Assembly: GCA_006503535.1 (NCBI GenBank)
Contig: QYRS01000002.1
Coordinates: 992,001 to 1,056,000, forward strand
Source of the DNA: Arthrinium phaeospermum
Lineage: Eukaryota > Ascomycota > Sordariomycetes > Amphisphaeriales > Apiosporaceae
Reading direction: 5' to 3'
Length of the DNA: 64,000 nucleotides
In this document: piece by piece, positions 48,097 through 59,504 of the stretch
How the letters are laid out: each line of letters starts with the position of its first letter
How positions within the stretch are numbered: position 1 is the first letter of the stretch
Position numbers and translations under genes: made by a program
Notes under the pieces: generated by a model
The model's database searches: none
What the model was told of the DNA's origin: nothing
The model's input: the letters and a program-made list of their open reading frames with translations, nothing else

Positions 48097-49252
48097 GCTT
48101 GCAAGTTCGTGGCAGCGATCGAAGCTCGACAAGTCAGCAAGGCAAAATACCTATGTACGGCGACAGAGGTGCTTGTTCGCCCCGACAGATTGGTTCGGGT
48201 CACAGCTGGGCGCGACGTTGACGAGGGCGGACAAAGCGGTATGACGTTGCGCAAAAGAAGACACTCAAATCCGAGGTGCACTTCGTGTCGTCATGATTGA
48301 GGACCGTCTTCTAGCTTCGATTGTAGTGTCTGGTGAGACCTGCAGGTTGGCGAGATGACCGTGTAGTGCATACTATACTTCAATGATCCGGGCACATCAG
48401 GGTGAAGACGGCAAGTTGGGAGCTGGGCCTCACGGGTCTGGACTGGACGGCGATGATGGTGTTTGGCCAAGCTATGATATCTGGCTGCAAAGGGACATCT
48501 ATCTGAAGAGACAACAAAAAACTCACGCATAACCGAGCCGTCATCATTCGTCAAATTCGGCCGTATTTCCAAACGGGTAGACGGTAGGCACCCTTGCAAA
48601 CAGGCCCGTATGCCTAGAATAAGCATCCCGATCATTCTGGCGGCATCATCACCCGCGTGTAGCTGATCATCATATTCAATTGATATCATTCTTTGTTACA
48701 TAGCTACCTAATCTGACATGAGACATATGAAGAGTAGGTACTGCAAGTAGCATACGTAACCTCCAGATACCTAGTCACAGAGACAGTCAGCCACAAAGCA
48801 GGTTGGCGGACGAATGAGTCCGCCTCAGTCAGCTCAGATCTCGCCTTCCCACATTTCCCTCCTTGCTCAGATGGGGATGATGGCCTTAATTCCCCAGCTG
48901 CACAGCTAGTACATGCACTTATGTAGCGTGCCTTTAGCTCACCCCCGAGCCCCAAGGCCCCCAAGGCCCAGCCCAACCCCGCCGAACTTACCTAAGAAGA
49001 AAGTAGCGGCCCAGGCCTGTCACTCCATGACTGAGGAATGTACAAACTGCCACGGTTTGATTGATAGGAACCTCCAACCTCCAACCAACCAACCTCTCCC
49101 CAATCCATCCCAATCACGATCCTGTTATAGCAATCGCGCCACGAAGCGCGCGCGACGAATTAACCGACCTCTGTTGGCCCAACACATGCGACGTTTTGTG
49201 ACCTGACCCGACTGACCTTGATGACGCCCAAGCTCTTCCGATCGCAATCAGC
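48097..49252. other. Divergent intergenic region
   Basis: Promoter space of the MIT-domain gene. Frames at 48291-48976 show no domain. No gene is seen. Confidence 0.5.
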
Positions 49253-50876
49253 ATGGAGGCAGCACCTTTGATCAAGGTGAGGCGCACAATTCCCGTATTG
49301 TCACGACATATAATGACCATAAGGGGTCTAGGCACATGATCATGCCAAGGCTGCGGCCGAGGCCACCCACGCCTCCAACTCTACCGTTGCCATCAATGAG
49401 CATACGAGAGCCGCGGGCGAGTTCGCCAATGCGGCCAAGAGTACAACCAGCGTCGAGGCGCTGAGGACCCTGAATCTGCTCGAGCAGCACCACCAAAGAC
49501 TTTCCGAACTTCTCAAGGTTCCTCGACAACGCCCTGTTTCTCAGGCTACCGCAGAAAACGCCACGGGAACGGATGAAAAAGAAGAGGCCCCAGCAGCTGC
49601 AGATGGCGAGATACAGTCTTCCAAGACGGACACCGCTCCTGGGGAGAAACAGTCGCAGCCTATGCCGACGCTGTCTAGACAAAAGAGTTATCCCTCACGC
49701 GAGCTCGGCTCTACTATTGCCAGTAACCTCGCATCTGCCCGGGGAATCAAGACTTCCAGGTACCGCTCACAGCCGCTCAGCCCAAGCATTTCCAATACGG
49801 AAGCGCCAGGCAATGTAGCACCCTCCTCGCGCAGGAGCGATTCTACCTCTAAATCCAAAATGCAGAATATGCTTGAGCATGCCGAACGGCCCGACAAGCT
49901 CTCTAGGCAGAATAGCTCCGAATATCGGAAGGTCACCCCACCTACTCAGTCGCTTCGAACCCCGGGGAGCCCGGCTACAGCCAGCGATGAGGGGTTTTCG
50001 CGATTCTACAATGCATTTGGCAGCATCATCAATAGAATCTCTGCCCCTTTGGCATTTGCGGGCCTTCCACTTATTAGCGAAGACATGATTGAGGAGCCAG
50101 TTCAAGCACCGGAGACATCAGTACAAAAGAAAACCAGGTCAAAGCTCCCTACCTCTGCCGCGGCAGAGCCGGATCTTGGCAAGTTCTACTCGAAGGCCGC
50201 ACTCAAAGCCATTGCGAGGGATGGCCAAGGCCCAAATGATTCCTTCTACGTCGTGCCTACTAGCGGTCATACTGTCTCTTATGCTAACATTCTCACATTC
50301 GCGGATAAGGAGAAGCGGCGGGGTGCTTCGGCCCATGAGCTAGGGAGAGTGACTGAAGAATTGGACGAAGATGACTTTGTTGACGCGAAAGAATCGCAGG
50401 TACCGTCTTCGCCAGGCCTCAGAAGGAAGACGGGGAAGACGGCATCGGAGAGGGAATTGACCAACGTTGTGGAGGAGCTTTACTTGGAGAACAAAAGCTT
50501 GAAGGATGCGCTTGATCAGCAGAGCAAGCGTCTTCACGCGTTTGAACTGATGTCCCAGAACTCTGGAATGAGACTTGCCGAAAGCATGCGACTCATGCGT
50601 CCGGGCTCACCACCGGGACCCTCGGCAAGCAGATTCGGGTCAGGTGACGATTCGCTGAAAAAGAGAAATCTCGAGCTGGAGGAGCAACTGCTCCTGTATA
50701 GAACGCAGAATGAGGAGTTGCAAAAGGACTATAACAAGGCGCGCGCAAACCTCATCCGTTACAGAGAGAAGTGGGATCAGCTCAAGGCCGGGGCAAAAGC
50801 TCGGCGGGCAGGCGGAGCCCAGGGGAGTTCGGAGGTGACAACGGACGATACGGCGAAGTCCATGAATTTGGCCTAA
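49253..50876 (+). CDS. MIT/coiled-coil protein, candidate Atg38/NRBF2-like
   Basis: Exons 49253-49276 and 49350-50876 give 516 aa. The 73-nt intron sits after MEAAPLIK and phase 0 is kept. The N-terminal 65 residues are Ala-rich helices with INEHTRAAGEFANAAKSTTSVEALRTLNLLEQHHQRLSELLK, which fits a microtubule-interacting-and-transport (MIT) helical bundle. The middle is a long disordered, Ser-rich region. The C-terminus has coiled-coil stretches (VEELYLENKSLKDALDQQ; LEEQLLLYRTQNEEL). MIT plus C-terminal coiled coil is the layout of Atg38/NRBF2, which links Atg14 and Vps34 in PI3-kinase complex I for autophagy. That identity is an inference from architecture; no diagnostic motif proves it. Confidence 0.72.
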
Positions 50877-51418
50877 GTAGAGCCGACAAGTGGATTCAGA
50901 TATTCCAGTCTTACTAAAACACATAGCCGTGAACAAGTTTGCCAGACTAGTACACTCCAAAATTAAGATTCATATTGCCTATATCATAGATACAGTTGGT
51001 CCCCTTTATGACATCATAAGGTTCCAGGCGTTGTCATGTTGCTCGTAAACCAAGTAAGATAAATGCTTCCACATTCAAATGTCACAGTGCTATCCCGCCT
51101 CGAGCAGTCAGTCAGGTGTATATATACAGTAGCTAGATTACACAATGGAATTTATCAGAAATAGTTATAAGGTCAGTCTGACTGGCTCGTGTTCATTTTC
51201 AAGTAGTTGACTTACATGGATATTAGGAGGAGGACGCTACGTATAGCTTATCGACCCTTATCAAATAAGACCCAAGCTTAGAGCTTCAAGCTCCAGTTTT
51301 GCCCAAACAATCATCCCTAAATGCATCATCGTCCAGCTTGTAGATTAGCCGGACGACCGACCACTCTGGGGTTCACAATTGGCATCCGCCGTGGTCTGCG
51401 ATTTTGCCAATCTCGATC
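50877..51418. other. Intergenic region
   Basis: 3' end of the MIT-domain gene and promoter of the cyclin gene; AT-rich. No gene is seen. Confidence 0.5.
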
Positions 51419-52471
51419 ATGTCACACATGACCAACTCTTTAGCGACAGTTGAGCAGCTGTATGGCCGCTCAACTCTCAACGCCTTGCCCCAGGACCTCC
51501 AAGACACCATATTCTTCGCGACACAAAGCCTCACGCAAGCAGCGGGCCTGCTTCTGCGATTACCACAGTCGGTCACGGCACAAGCCAATGTAGTACTTGC
51601 GCGCTACTGGGTCACAATCTCCTGGCCCTTTGTTGACGAGTTCAGTGTAGGTTCTATTCATAATGCACCCCTAACTTCACACGGCGGCTCAAACTAACGT
51701 CCCAACTCCTAGGACATTTCAGCAGCGTCGCTCTTTCTCGTCGCAAAGCTCAGTTCGCACCCAGCAACCCCTCGCGACCTCTGCAACGTATACGCGTACC
51801 TACTCTCTCCTCTATCGCCGCTCTTCCGCCCCTCCTCGGCCCCGTCGCAGCAGCCGGCCAAGCCCGACAAGACGCTCTACTACCTGTCCGAGCCCGGCTA
51901 CAGCGAAGCCTACGCCCGGGTCCTGGCCCTCGAGTCGCGGATCCTCTGCGCCCTCTCCTTCGACACCCACGTGGCGCTGCCGCACGGCCTCGCCGTCACC
52001 TACCTCAAGGCGCTGGACTTCCTGGGCGTCGGCCCCCCGGCCCGGCTGGCGCAGCGCGTCGTCGCGTACCTGAACACGGCGCTGCTCTCGCCGCAGCTGC
52101 TGTACCTGACGCACCAGCCGTCGGCGCTCGCCGTCGCGGCCATCTACAACGCGGCCAAGGACCTGGACGCCAAGATGCCCGAGTGCGCCTGGTGGGAGGT
52201 CTTTGACGTCGACCGCGAGGAGCTCGGGTTCCTCGTCGTGGGCATGCGGAGCGTCGAGGGCGCCGTGCGGGCCGGGCGCGAAGAGGCCTCTGCGGAGCTG
52301 CGCGAGGGCAACATGATCACACGGGCAGGAGTCGAAACGGAGATGCGCAAGCGCGGCATGGTCATTGGGAATGGAACTGCTGGCGGTGGCGGCGCAGCAG
52401 CTGCTCCATTAACTGAGGAGGATATCTTGATGAGGAGTCTGGATGAAAGAGCTGACCAGATGGACAGCTGA
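51419..52471 (+). CDS. Cyclin-domain protein, L/K-type-like
   Basis: Exons 51419-51646 and 51713-52471 give 328 aa; the 66-nt intron has a CTAAC branch. First cyclin fold: TNSLATVEQLYG..LPQDLQDTIFFATQSLTQAAGLLLRLPQSVTAQANVVLARYW. Then DISAASLFLVAKLSSHPATPRDLCNVYAYLL continues the cyclin box. The second half has ALESRILCALSFDTHVALPH and AVAAIYNAAKDL, the pattern of transcriptional cyclins. The DLCNVY and ESRILCALSF segments resemble cyclin L (partner of Cdk11, mRNA splicing and transcription). A low-complexity Gly/Ala tail follows. The partner kinase is not in the window. ATG 51419 is the first Met; the frame is open to a TTG at 51404. Confidence 0.86.
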
Positions 52472-53271
52472 GCCGGAACCCAACGCATTTCGTGGGCATA
52501 AGTTTCAGCTTCAACCTGCCAGACGAGACATATCTTACTCCGGGAGCGGTGAGCCTAGGGCTGCCTATGGTCTCGTATTCAAGCATGAACAACTTCCGAC
52601 GACAGCGATTGAGCTCGAACCTCGGTTGCCAACAGTTCTATTTATTATTTAATTCGGTCCGCCTCAGTTGTGGCTGATAATGTACGTATCTCGAACCCCG
52701 TATCCGAGGCAATTCAAGACAAATTAGGGGGGTATACTTAGACTGAGGGAAGCAGAGGCAGAACTCACTCAAACTTCCTCGGACATGATTCAACTATGGA
52801 GAATACAGAAGGGGTGGCAAATGACGAACACCCGCTGTTTACTGAAAGAACGTCAAAGAGCCCAGTGAAGGAACAAGAGATTTCTTTGATGAATAGTCGT
52901 ATTTCTGGGCCATCGTGACATCGCCCTTGTCTTTCGGCAAACACATATCATTGATCAGACAATGGCGAATCCCAAAGCACGACCATATTGAAAGACGACA
53001 ATGCATTATCGTCGTCAGATCCTAGCCTCTATATCATGTAACAAACAGCCACTCGGCCGCAGCGGCTGAGTTTCTAGTCGCAAAATTCCGAAGACGAAGA
53101 GCTTCACGAATACATTAAATCTCTTATATGAGATTTTATCGTCACTATTCATTATCTATCCCATTTAAAGAAAACCTACCGTCTGGACGCAGCCAAACTC
53201 GAAACCCCTGTTATCTTGCATAAACTTCGACGTTGGTCATAGTTGAAAGCTCAAAAGGGGCCGCTCACAAG
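52472..53271. other. Intergenic region
   Basis: Between two plus-strand genes, holding the 3' end of the cyclin gene and the promoter of the next gene. No gene is seen. Confidence 0.5.
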
Positions 53272-54528
53272 ATGTGTACTGGGACGATCTATCACATGAC
53301 CCGATGCGGCCACTCCCTTGTCTGCTACACTTCCCACTGCCGCCGCTACGAGATTACAAATCCGCCGCAGAATGGGCCCGGCAATAAATGCATCATGTCC
53401 AAGCCGCCAGGGGAGCCTTGCCCCAAGCTTCACAGTGGTAACGACAACAAGCCTGTCTCCGCTGTCTCGATCGATGACAGCTGTGCTACCTGCATGCCCC
53501 GTGCACAACAGTATGATGCTGCCTGGAGCTTATATTGGGTAAGCAAAAAACTCAAGAAAGAGGCCGCTGTAAGATTGGCGGAGGGCGACCGGCTCGCCCC
53601 AGCCGAACTGAGGGCCTCGCTGATGGGGATGGACCGAGCCACGCAGGATCGTATCGCTTCGATTGATTGGAGCATTATCCCCGCACCGGAACCCGTATAT
53701 CCGCCGAGCTGGACCGTGGAAGATGATCGGGGACTGAGGGCCAAGTGGATCGGGTGTTGGCTCGTATGGGGCGACAATGAGAGCTACTTCCAGGAGCAGC
53801 GGCAACTATATGCAGAAGAGATGGAGAGACGGCGTATAAAAGAAGCGGAAGAGAAGAAGCGTAAAAAGGAAGAGGCAGAGAAGCGGCGTGAACAACAAGC
53901 GGCAGAGAAGCAGGGTGGAAAACAAGCGGTAGAGAGGCGGCGTGAACAAGAAGAGAATGAGTATGAATCGGATTATGATGATGAAGGGAGTTATGAAGAT
54001 GCGCAGAGGGGTTTGCAAGACAACAACCAGCCATGGGATGCAGGGACCAACAGCAATGAAGAACCCCACGCCGACGGCTCCTCAGCTGTAGGTTACCTCC
54101 TCTCTGACGACTCCTTGTACGGCGACCAGGATCAACCGTCCGACACGGACCCCCGGTCTACTCGCTCGCACAAGCATCATCCTCAGCTGCGCAAGAAGAA
54201 GGGCCGGGAAGTATTGGGCGAATCTGAATTCTTTTCTTTTGCTACCATGGATGAAGACGACGGCCGCGATGATCCGTACCATATCGACGACCAAAGGGAC
54301 GACGACGATGACGATATCTGGATGCGGATCTCTTCGGAGCAGCCGCGCTACAGCACGACGACGACGACGACCGGCTACTTTGCGGACCACTCACTCAGGA
54401 CCTCACAGTGGACGCCCGACGAGCCGCGGCCGAATCGGAGCAAGAGACTCTCGACGCAAGCCGTACAAGGATCGGGGAAGAGATATAATCTGAAGCCGTT
54501 CATACCATCTCAGCACCATCAGCGGTGA
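53272..54528 (+). CDS. Unrecognised charged protein with Cys/His-rich N-terminus
   Basis: Intronless frame of 418 aa from ATG 53272; the upstream part of the frame has no ATG. The first 80 residues carry a Cys/His cluster (MCTGTIYHMTRCGHS, CYTSHCRRYE, then CIMSK, PCPKLHS, CATC), a pattern suggestive of a zinc-binding or disulfide module. Residues about 195-255 are a long Glu/Lys/Arg/Gln coiled coil, and the C-terminal half is acidic, Asp-rich and Thr-rich, with an acidic run (DDDDDD) followed by TTTTTT. It ends in a basic tail. No known domain was recognised. The gene has good coding character but the role is unknown; it could be nuclear. Confidence 0.72.
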   Translation: MCTGTIYHMTRCGHSLVCYTSHCRRYEITNPPQNGPGNKCIMSKPPGEPCPKLHSGNDNKPVSAVSIDDSCATCMPRAQQYDAAWSLYWVSKKLKKEAAVRLAEGDRLAPAELRASLMGMDRATQDRIASIDWSIIPAPEPVYPPSWTVEDDRGLRAKWIGCWLVWGDNESYFQEQRQLYAEEMERRRIKEAEEKKRKKEEAEKRREQQAAEKQGGKQAVERRREQEENEYESDYDDEGSYEDAQRGLQDNNQPWDAGTNSNEEPHADGSSAVGYLLSDDSLYGDQDQPSDTDPRSTRSHKHHPQLRKKKGREVLGESEFFSFATMDEDDGRDDPYHIDDQRDDDDDDIWMRISSEQPRYSTTTTTTGYFADHSLRTSQWTPDEPRPNRSKRLSTQAVQGSGKRYNLKPFIPSQHHQR

Positions 54529-54902
54529 GGTTGTATACTTCTTTCTTTCTCTTTTCTTTTTTTTCAATTTTTTACCATGTTCACTTATTTTTTTCTTCGG
54601 TTTATAGATTTCGTATGGGGATGGGTATCGAAGTGTACAGTAGCTTTGGTGGTTTCCTTACAGAGGCAATGTTTAATGTTTTCTGTTTTGCTACTCTAAA
54701 GGGGTCGATAATAAGGGTAAGTGATAATATTTTCTTGTAGATCAATAGGAACCCCAATCTGTACAATCACGATGTCTGTCTTGTGTACTACAGTCCAGTA
54801 CCCCATTGCAAGAATATCGGCTGCAGTGAAAATACCAGAAGAACAATCAATCACCTTACAGCTCGGTCCCAGCGCCGAGGAACTGGGCTCAGGAGATGAA
54901 CC
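54529..54902. other. Convergent intergenic region, T-rich
   Basis: A pyrimidine/T-rich run at about 54538-54600 directly follows the upstream stop and is probably 3' UTR. The end of the opposing gene is at 54903. No gene is seen. Confidence 0.5.
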
Positions 54903-56825
54903 TCACTCATCCGCGATCGGCCCCAAAGCATTTGCGATATCCAAAGGCCCCACCACCATCCGCGGCTGAGCAAGACCTTGCTGTTGCTCGCCAAACCCAT
55001 AAACAGAACCACTAATAGTATTATTACCCCCTTGTCCTTTTCCCGCCTCCACCGCCGCCTCCTGAAGCTCCCGCTTGGTCCTGTTGTACTCCTTGACGCG
55101 CTCGTGCGCGAGGCGGCCGGCGCGGCGCCGGTCCTTGGGGCACCGCAGGAGCGGCACCTGGATGATGGCCGCGAAGACGTCGGCCACCTTGTCGACCGTG
55201 GTGGCGTGCCGCTGCGCGACCGCCTCGAAGGGGAACTTCTCCTGGCACGTCTCGGCCACGTCGACGATCAGGTTCGGCGAGGGCTTGCGGTAGGTCGGAT
55301 GCTGGAGCGAGGGGTGGGTTGGTGCGGGGGCCGGTGCCGGTGTTGGCGGTCGTGGCCGCTTGGCGGGGCTCTCTGGCGGACGAGTAGCGGCGGCAGGGGC
55401 AGTGTCGACGGAAGTGGTGGCAGCAGTAGCAGAAGGTTTAGCAGCCGAGCTTACCCCCAGGTTTGTTGCGTTATTAGGGCCTGGCTCGGGTATTGGTGCA
55501 GTAGGCTGCTGTTGTTGCTGCTGCTGCTGTCCTGCTGCTGGTCTCAAAGGCATCGCTTGAGCAGCATGTTGTTGAGATAGCACGGATGAAGGCATCACGG
55601 CACCAGTATAGTTGTGCATGTTCATTGGCATCATCATGGGACTGGATCCAGGTCCATACGGGAGCATGCCTGCCTGCATTGCTGGCATGAGATGAGGATG
55701 CCCCTGGGGACTGAAGGTCGAGTGGTAAGGTCCCGGAGGTAGCATGTGGAGCGGCATGCTCGGGTTCACAAAAGGTAGGCCTTGGGCCCTGGCAAAAGCC
55801 GCCCGCTGTTGCATCTGTATACAGGCCTTACATGGCTGTTTGCTGGCATGGGGTTGAGATGTCCTGTCAGGGGTAGAGATATGTTGCTCCACACCTGGCA
55901 GAGGCATTTGCTGCTGCTGCTGCTGCTGTTGATCAGATCTGCTGTTGCAAGGAAGGGGTGACTGGTGTGGTGCAGGTGGCGTATTTTGAGCCACCTTCTC
56001 TGGGCAGCTTTCAACTGCACCTGCAGTCTCCTCTCGTTGAATTTTCAGTAGAGCTGCTTCATGGGGCCTGGTTGCTTCGTGGCTGGTAGTTTCAGCCGTC
56101 ATAGGCGTTAACGTGGGGTCCGGGCTGGGGTGAAACGTCTGACTGCACTGCGGTACCTCATTGCTCTCACTTGGTACGCCTTCTGGCTTTAGGGATTTCG
56201 AACCCAAGGTTTGGGGTATATGCTTCGGTGAGATAGCAGGGGAACTTATGATTGTCGGTTTATGGCGAACTGTACTCATACTGTAGCCCTCAAGCTCGGG
56301 GAGCGAGCAGCCACGATACCCGAAGATGGCCTCCCAGTCCGAGAAGCCTGAGGGAAGTCCGACCATGCCCGTAGTGGTACGTCTGTCATGCGAGTAGTTG
56401 ATCTCGAGGTTCGGCCAGCTCGTTTCGTTGCCGGCCATAGGGGCAGCCGTAATCGGTGAAGTAAGAGAGTTATCACAGTCCATCCGTGGAACCGGCTGAG
56501 ACACTGGCTGAGAGTCAGGTTGTGGTTGGGGCTGAATTGGTTGGACCGGTACTGTCTTGGCTACAGGGATGGCCATGGGATGCTCGACTTTCTGCCTCTT
56601 GACAGGTTTTGAAGAGATGAATTGAACATCATCGATTTCGGTGTCAGGCCGCTTCGCTGGGATCACTGGGATGACAGGCCCCGCAACCTGAAGCATGACG
56701 TTGCCATCATAAGTCTGACGATGGGGATGCATCAAACCGTTCTCGCGTTGCATCGCAGCTTGAGTTGAGGATATGGCAATTTTTGTAAATGGCAGTGAGT
56801 ATGGCCAGAATGAGGACGGGCACAT
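54903..56825 (-). CDS. Gln/Pro-rich protein with basic helical C-terminus, unknown
   Basis: Single frame of 640 aa from ATG 56825 (an internal ATG at 56753 is an alternative start). The protein is largely disordered, with Gln runs (encoded near 55515-55535 and 55905-55930), Pro- and Met-rich stretches, and a nuclear-type KRPDTEI..KRQKVE segment near the start. Near the C-terminus a folded-looking region (about residues 530-600) reads SPNLIVDVAETCQEKFPFEAVAQRHATTVDKVADVFAAIIQVPLL, followed by a basic RRRAGRLAHERVKEY stretch. This could be a helix-turn-helix/DNA- or RNA-binding domain, but I cannot name it. A minimal ATG-TGA sits immediately before the ATG at 56825. Likely a nuclear regulator, by composition only. 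Confidence 0.73.
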   Translation of the reverse strand: MCPSSFWPYSLPFTKIAISSTQAAMQRENGLMHPHRQTYDGNVMLQVAGPVIPVIPAKRPDTEIDDVQFISSKPVKRQKVEHPMAIPVAKTVPVQPIQPQPQPDSQPVSQPVPRMDCDNSLTSPITAAPMAGNETSWPNLEINYSHDRRTTTGMVGLPSGFSDWEAIFGYRGCSLPELEGYSMSTVRHKPTIISSPAISPKHIPQTLGSKSLKPEGVPSESNEVPQCSQTFHPSPDPTLTPMTAETTSHEATRPHEAALLKIQREETAGAVESCPEKVAQNTPPAPHQSPLPCNSRSDQQQQQQQQMPLPGVEQHISTPDRTSQPHASKQPCKACIQMQQRAAFARAQGLPFVNPSMPLHMLPPGPYHSTFSPQGHPHLMPAMQAGMLPYGPGSSPMMMPMNMHNYTGAVMPSSVLSQQHAAQAMPLRPAAGQQQQQQQQPTAPIPEPGPNNATNLGVSSAAKPSATAATTSVDTAPAAATRPPESPAKRPRPPTPAPAPAPTHPSLQHPTYRKPSPNLIVDVAETCQEKFPFEAVAQRHATTVDKVADVFAAIIQVPLLRCPKDRRRAGRLAHERVKEYNRTKRELQEAAVEAGKGQGGNNTISGSVYGFGEQQQGLAQPRMVVGPLDIANALGPIADE

Positions 56826-57833
56826 CACATGGAATGTGGCACCAGAGACGTGTAAAATGTAGATGACCTCTGGGGGCCGCTACCCGGCTTCATATACATA
56901 CTTGCTCAGGCAGAACGGTAAAGGACTCTTATGAAAGGCATGAGAATTGTAGCTTAAAACACTACCAACACAACGATATGTAGCTAAAAGACATCTAAGA
57001 CCAGGAAAAAGGACATCCGGCCGCATCACATTGCACGAGCAGGAAGGCGTTTGTATGGAGTGCTTGGGGAAGGATAGTACACCACATACTTACATTCTCA
57101 CGAGCTTCGACAGTCTTAGAAAAGGTAGATAGTGTCATTGCGCCAAAGACAAAGGGGCAATACAGCTACACATGTCGGGATAAAGCCTCCTGCGAAACAA
57201 AAGGCTTGCATTGAGTGACCTGTCCTCCACAAACAGAGGGGTGTCATATGCTGCGACCAATATTGTTTGTGGTAAGTCGGGAAACTTCACAGTTAAACCT
57301 CGGGGTTATTGTACTATCATTTACAAATTAAAGAGAATATGAAGGATGTGAGAACGAGATGGGACTGGATGATTTGTGTCCGATGCGCCACTCGGCGTTC
57401 GCCCGAGCCCTGGTGATTATGAAAAAGGTATCAGCAGTATCTGAGGAGCCGATCATGGGCGTCAATTGATATCCGGCCGTTCTACATTTCGATCCCTATG
57501 CGAACTGTTATAGGGGATTGCAGCGAAAGATACGAAGAGTGGCCATACGTCAGACCGAATTCATATGGTTGTTCTGACTGGGTTGACCACCGACCAGAGA
57601 CGCATATAGCAAAAGAGGATGGTTATAGTGGAAGGGGTGAGGAGTCGACGAAAGAGATGGCACGGACGGCAGAAATGCGATCAAAGATGACGGAAACTCA
57701 CCATCACAATACCCCCGTCTCATGTACGTATGTTATGTTACGTATATAGACTATTCCCTTCATAGAAGAAAGCAGCAACGTACCATATGGGAGGCCGTTT
57801 CTAGTCGGATGCAACTTGAATCAACCTCAGCGC
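56826..57833. other. Intergenic region
   Basis: Promoter of the Gln/Pro-rich gene and 3' end of ADE1. The frame at 57498-57749 has no domain. No gene is seen. Confidence 0.5.
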
Positions 57834-59008
57834 TCACAGTACTTCCTCCAGAGACTTTCCTGTCAACATCCGGAACGCCTCCTTGTACTTTGAGCTGGTA
57901 GCCTCGGCAATTTCCTGGGGTACCTCGACGCCTTCCTTGGCTTTCAGACCCTCTTTCGTCAACCTACATACAGTCTGGGTCAGTTTCCTGGTATGATCAT
58001 GGGTGAAGGCAAACTAGAAACGAGAAACCGACGGGTTCTACGATGGGGGCTTCTTACCAGTTTCGGAGGTACTGCTTGTCAAAGCTCTCCTGGTCACGAC
58101 CAATTCTGCCACAATAATCAGCTTCACGCAGGCGACGAGAATGGTTCTTCGTAGCAGTGTGGCAACTTACTCGTACTTGTCTGCGGGCCAGAAACGCGAC
58201 GAGTCGGGCGTCAGGACCTCGTCAATCAAGACGATCTCGTCGGTGGCCTCGTCGAGGCCAAACTCGAACTTGACGTCGGCGATGATGATACCGCGGGCCC
58301 GGGCGTACTCAGCGCCCGTCTTGTACAGGTCGAGCGCCAGCTTCTCGATGCGGCCGGCGTACTTCTCGCCGACGATCTTGGCAGCCTGCTCAGGCGAGAT
58401 GTTCTCGTCGTGCGCGCCCATCTCCGCCTTGGTGCTCGGCGTGTACAGCGCACCGCCGGGGAACGCGGAGCATTGTTTCAGACCGGCAGGCTGTGGGATG
58501 CCGTGAACGGTGCCCTTGGTCTCATATTCTTTCCATGCAGAACCAGTTATGTAGCCGCCTGTTCGTCATCGTGCATTAGCAAGTTAGAAGAGTGTCACGG
58601 AGACGTCTTGCCATCATTCTCGTCAGAAGCGACGGTGGACTCAACGACAGACGTACGAACGATGGCCTCGATAGGGAAGACCTTGTATTTGCGGACCTGC
58701 ATGCTCCGGCCACGGACCAGCTCTGTCTCGGCCGGGGTCAGGCCGGCCGGCGGGTCTAAGGTGACAAAGTGAGTCTTGAGGTCCGGAATCTTCTCCTTCA
58801 GCACAGAAAACCAGTGCGCAGTCAACTGAGTCAGAACGGCGCCCTTGAAGGGGATGCCATTCTCCATGACCACATCGTAGGCGGAGATACGGTCGGTCGT
58901 GGAGAAGAGCAGCGTGGAGTCATTGACTTCGTACAGATCTCTGACCTTGCCCCGCGCAACGAGGGGCAGCGAGGAGACGTTGATGGACGTTACCACTTGA
59001 GGCGCCAT
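57834..59008 (-). CDS. ade1: SAICAR synthetase
   Basis: Phosphoribosylaminoimidazole-succinocarboxamide synthase, which joins aspartate to CAIR with ATP in de novo purine synthesis; cytosolic. Four exons 59008-58657, 58558-58171, 58105-58058 and 57963-57834 close in frame at 305 aa, the usual length of fungal Ade1. Conserved blocks: ARGKVRDLYEV, FSTTDRISAYDVVMENGIPFKG, FPIEAIVRGYITGSAWKEY (split by intron 1), TPSTKAEMGAHDENIS, IIIADVKFEFGLD, LIDEVLTPDSSRFW, and DQESFDKQYLRNWL (the third exon, only 48 nt). Intron 3 has an AACTGAC branch. It is divergent from csn6 across a 0.5-kb region. Confidence 0.97.
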
Positions 59009-59504
59009 TGTGGTGATGTATGCTTTTACCGAGTAATGGAAACAGTCTGTTCAATCTCGACGAGTTCAAAAGTCTAGGTAAGTACTTTAGGAAACCAAAC
59101 CAAAAATTGCCAAGTGCAATTCGTGCTGTTTGAATGTGGCCCAGTGATGGGCAGCGAAAGTCGGGACTCCACTGTTTTCACCATTCTCCAGGTCCCATTA
59201 TGTAAGGATTTAGGCAGGTAGCTCTTAATTGATGGCGGGGTATTTCCTGCAAGTTAGCTACAGTAGCTGCCTGGTGCTCCAGCTGTTCAACGCTGGATTG
59301 CATATCGATAGCAACCTTACAGGCCAAACCAACCCACCTTCTTACCTTTGGCAGACCGATTGTCAGTGACTGGTTCTGACTACTTGCATAATTTTGGACA
59401 GCTAGATCAACACCGACGATAGCAACAGATCTCCGTCCTCGCTCACCTCTACCCTTCTACATTCCTGCTGCCTTGTCGCGAGGAGGCAACCCAGCCCGGG
59501 CATC
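59009..59504. promoter_or_regulatory. Bidirectional promoter region of ade1 and csn6
   Basis: A 496-bp divergent interval between the start codons of ade1 and csn6. No specific site could be named. The proximity suggests shared regulatory space. Confidence 0.4.
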
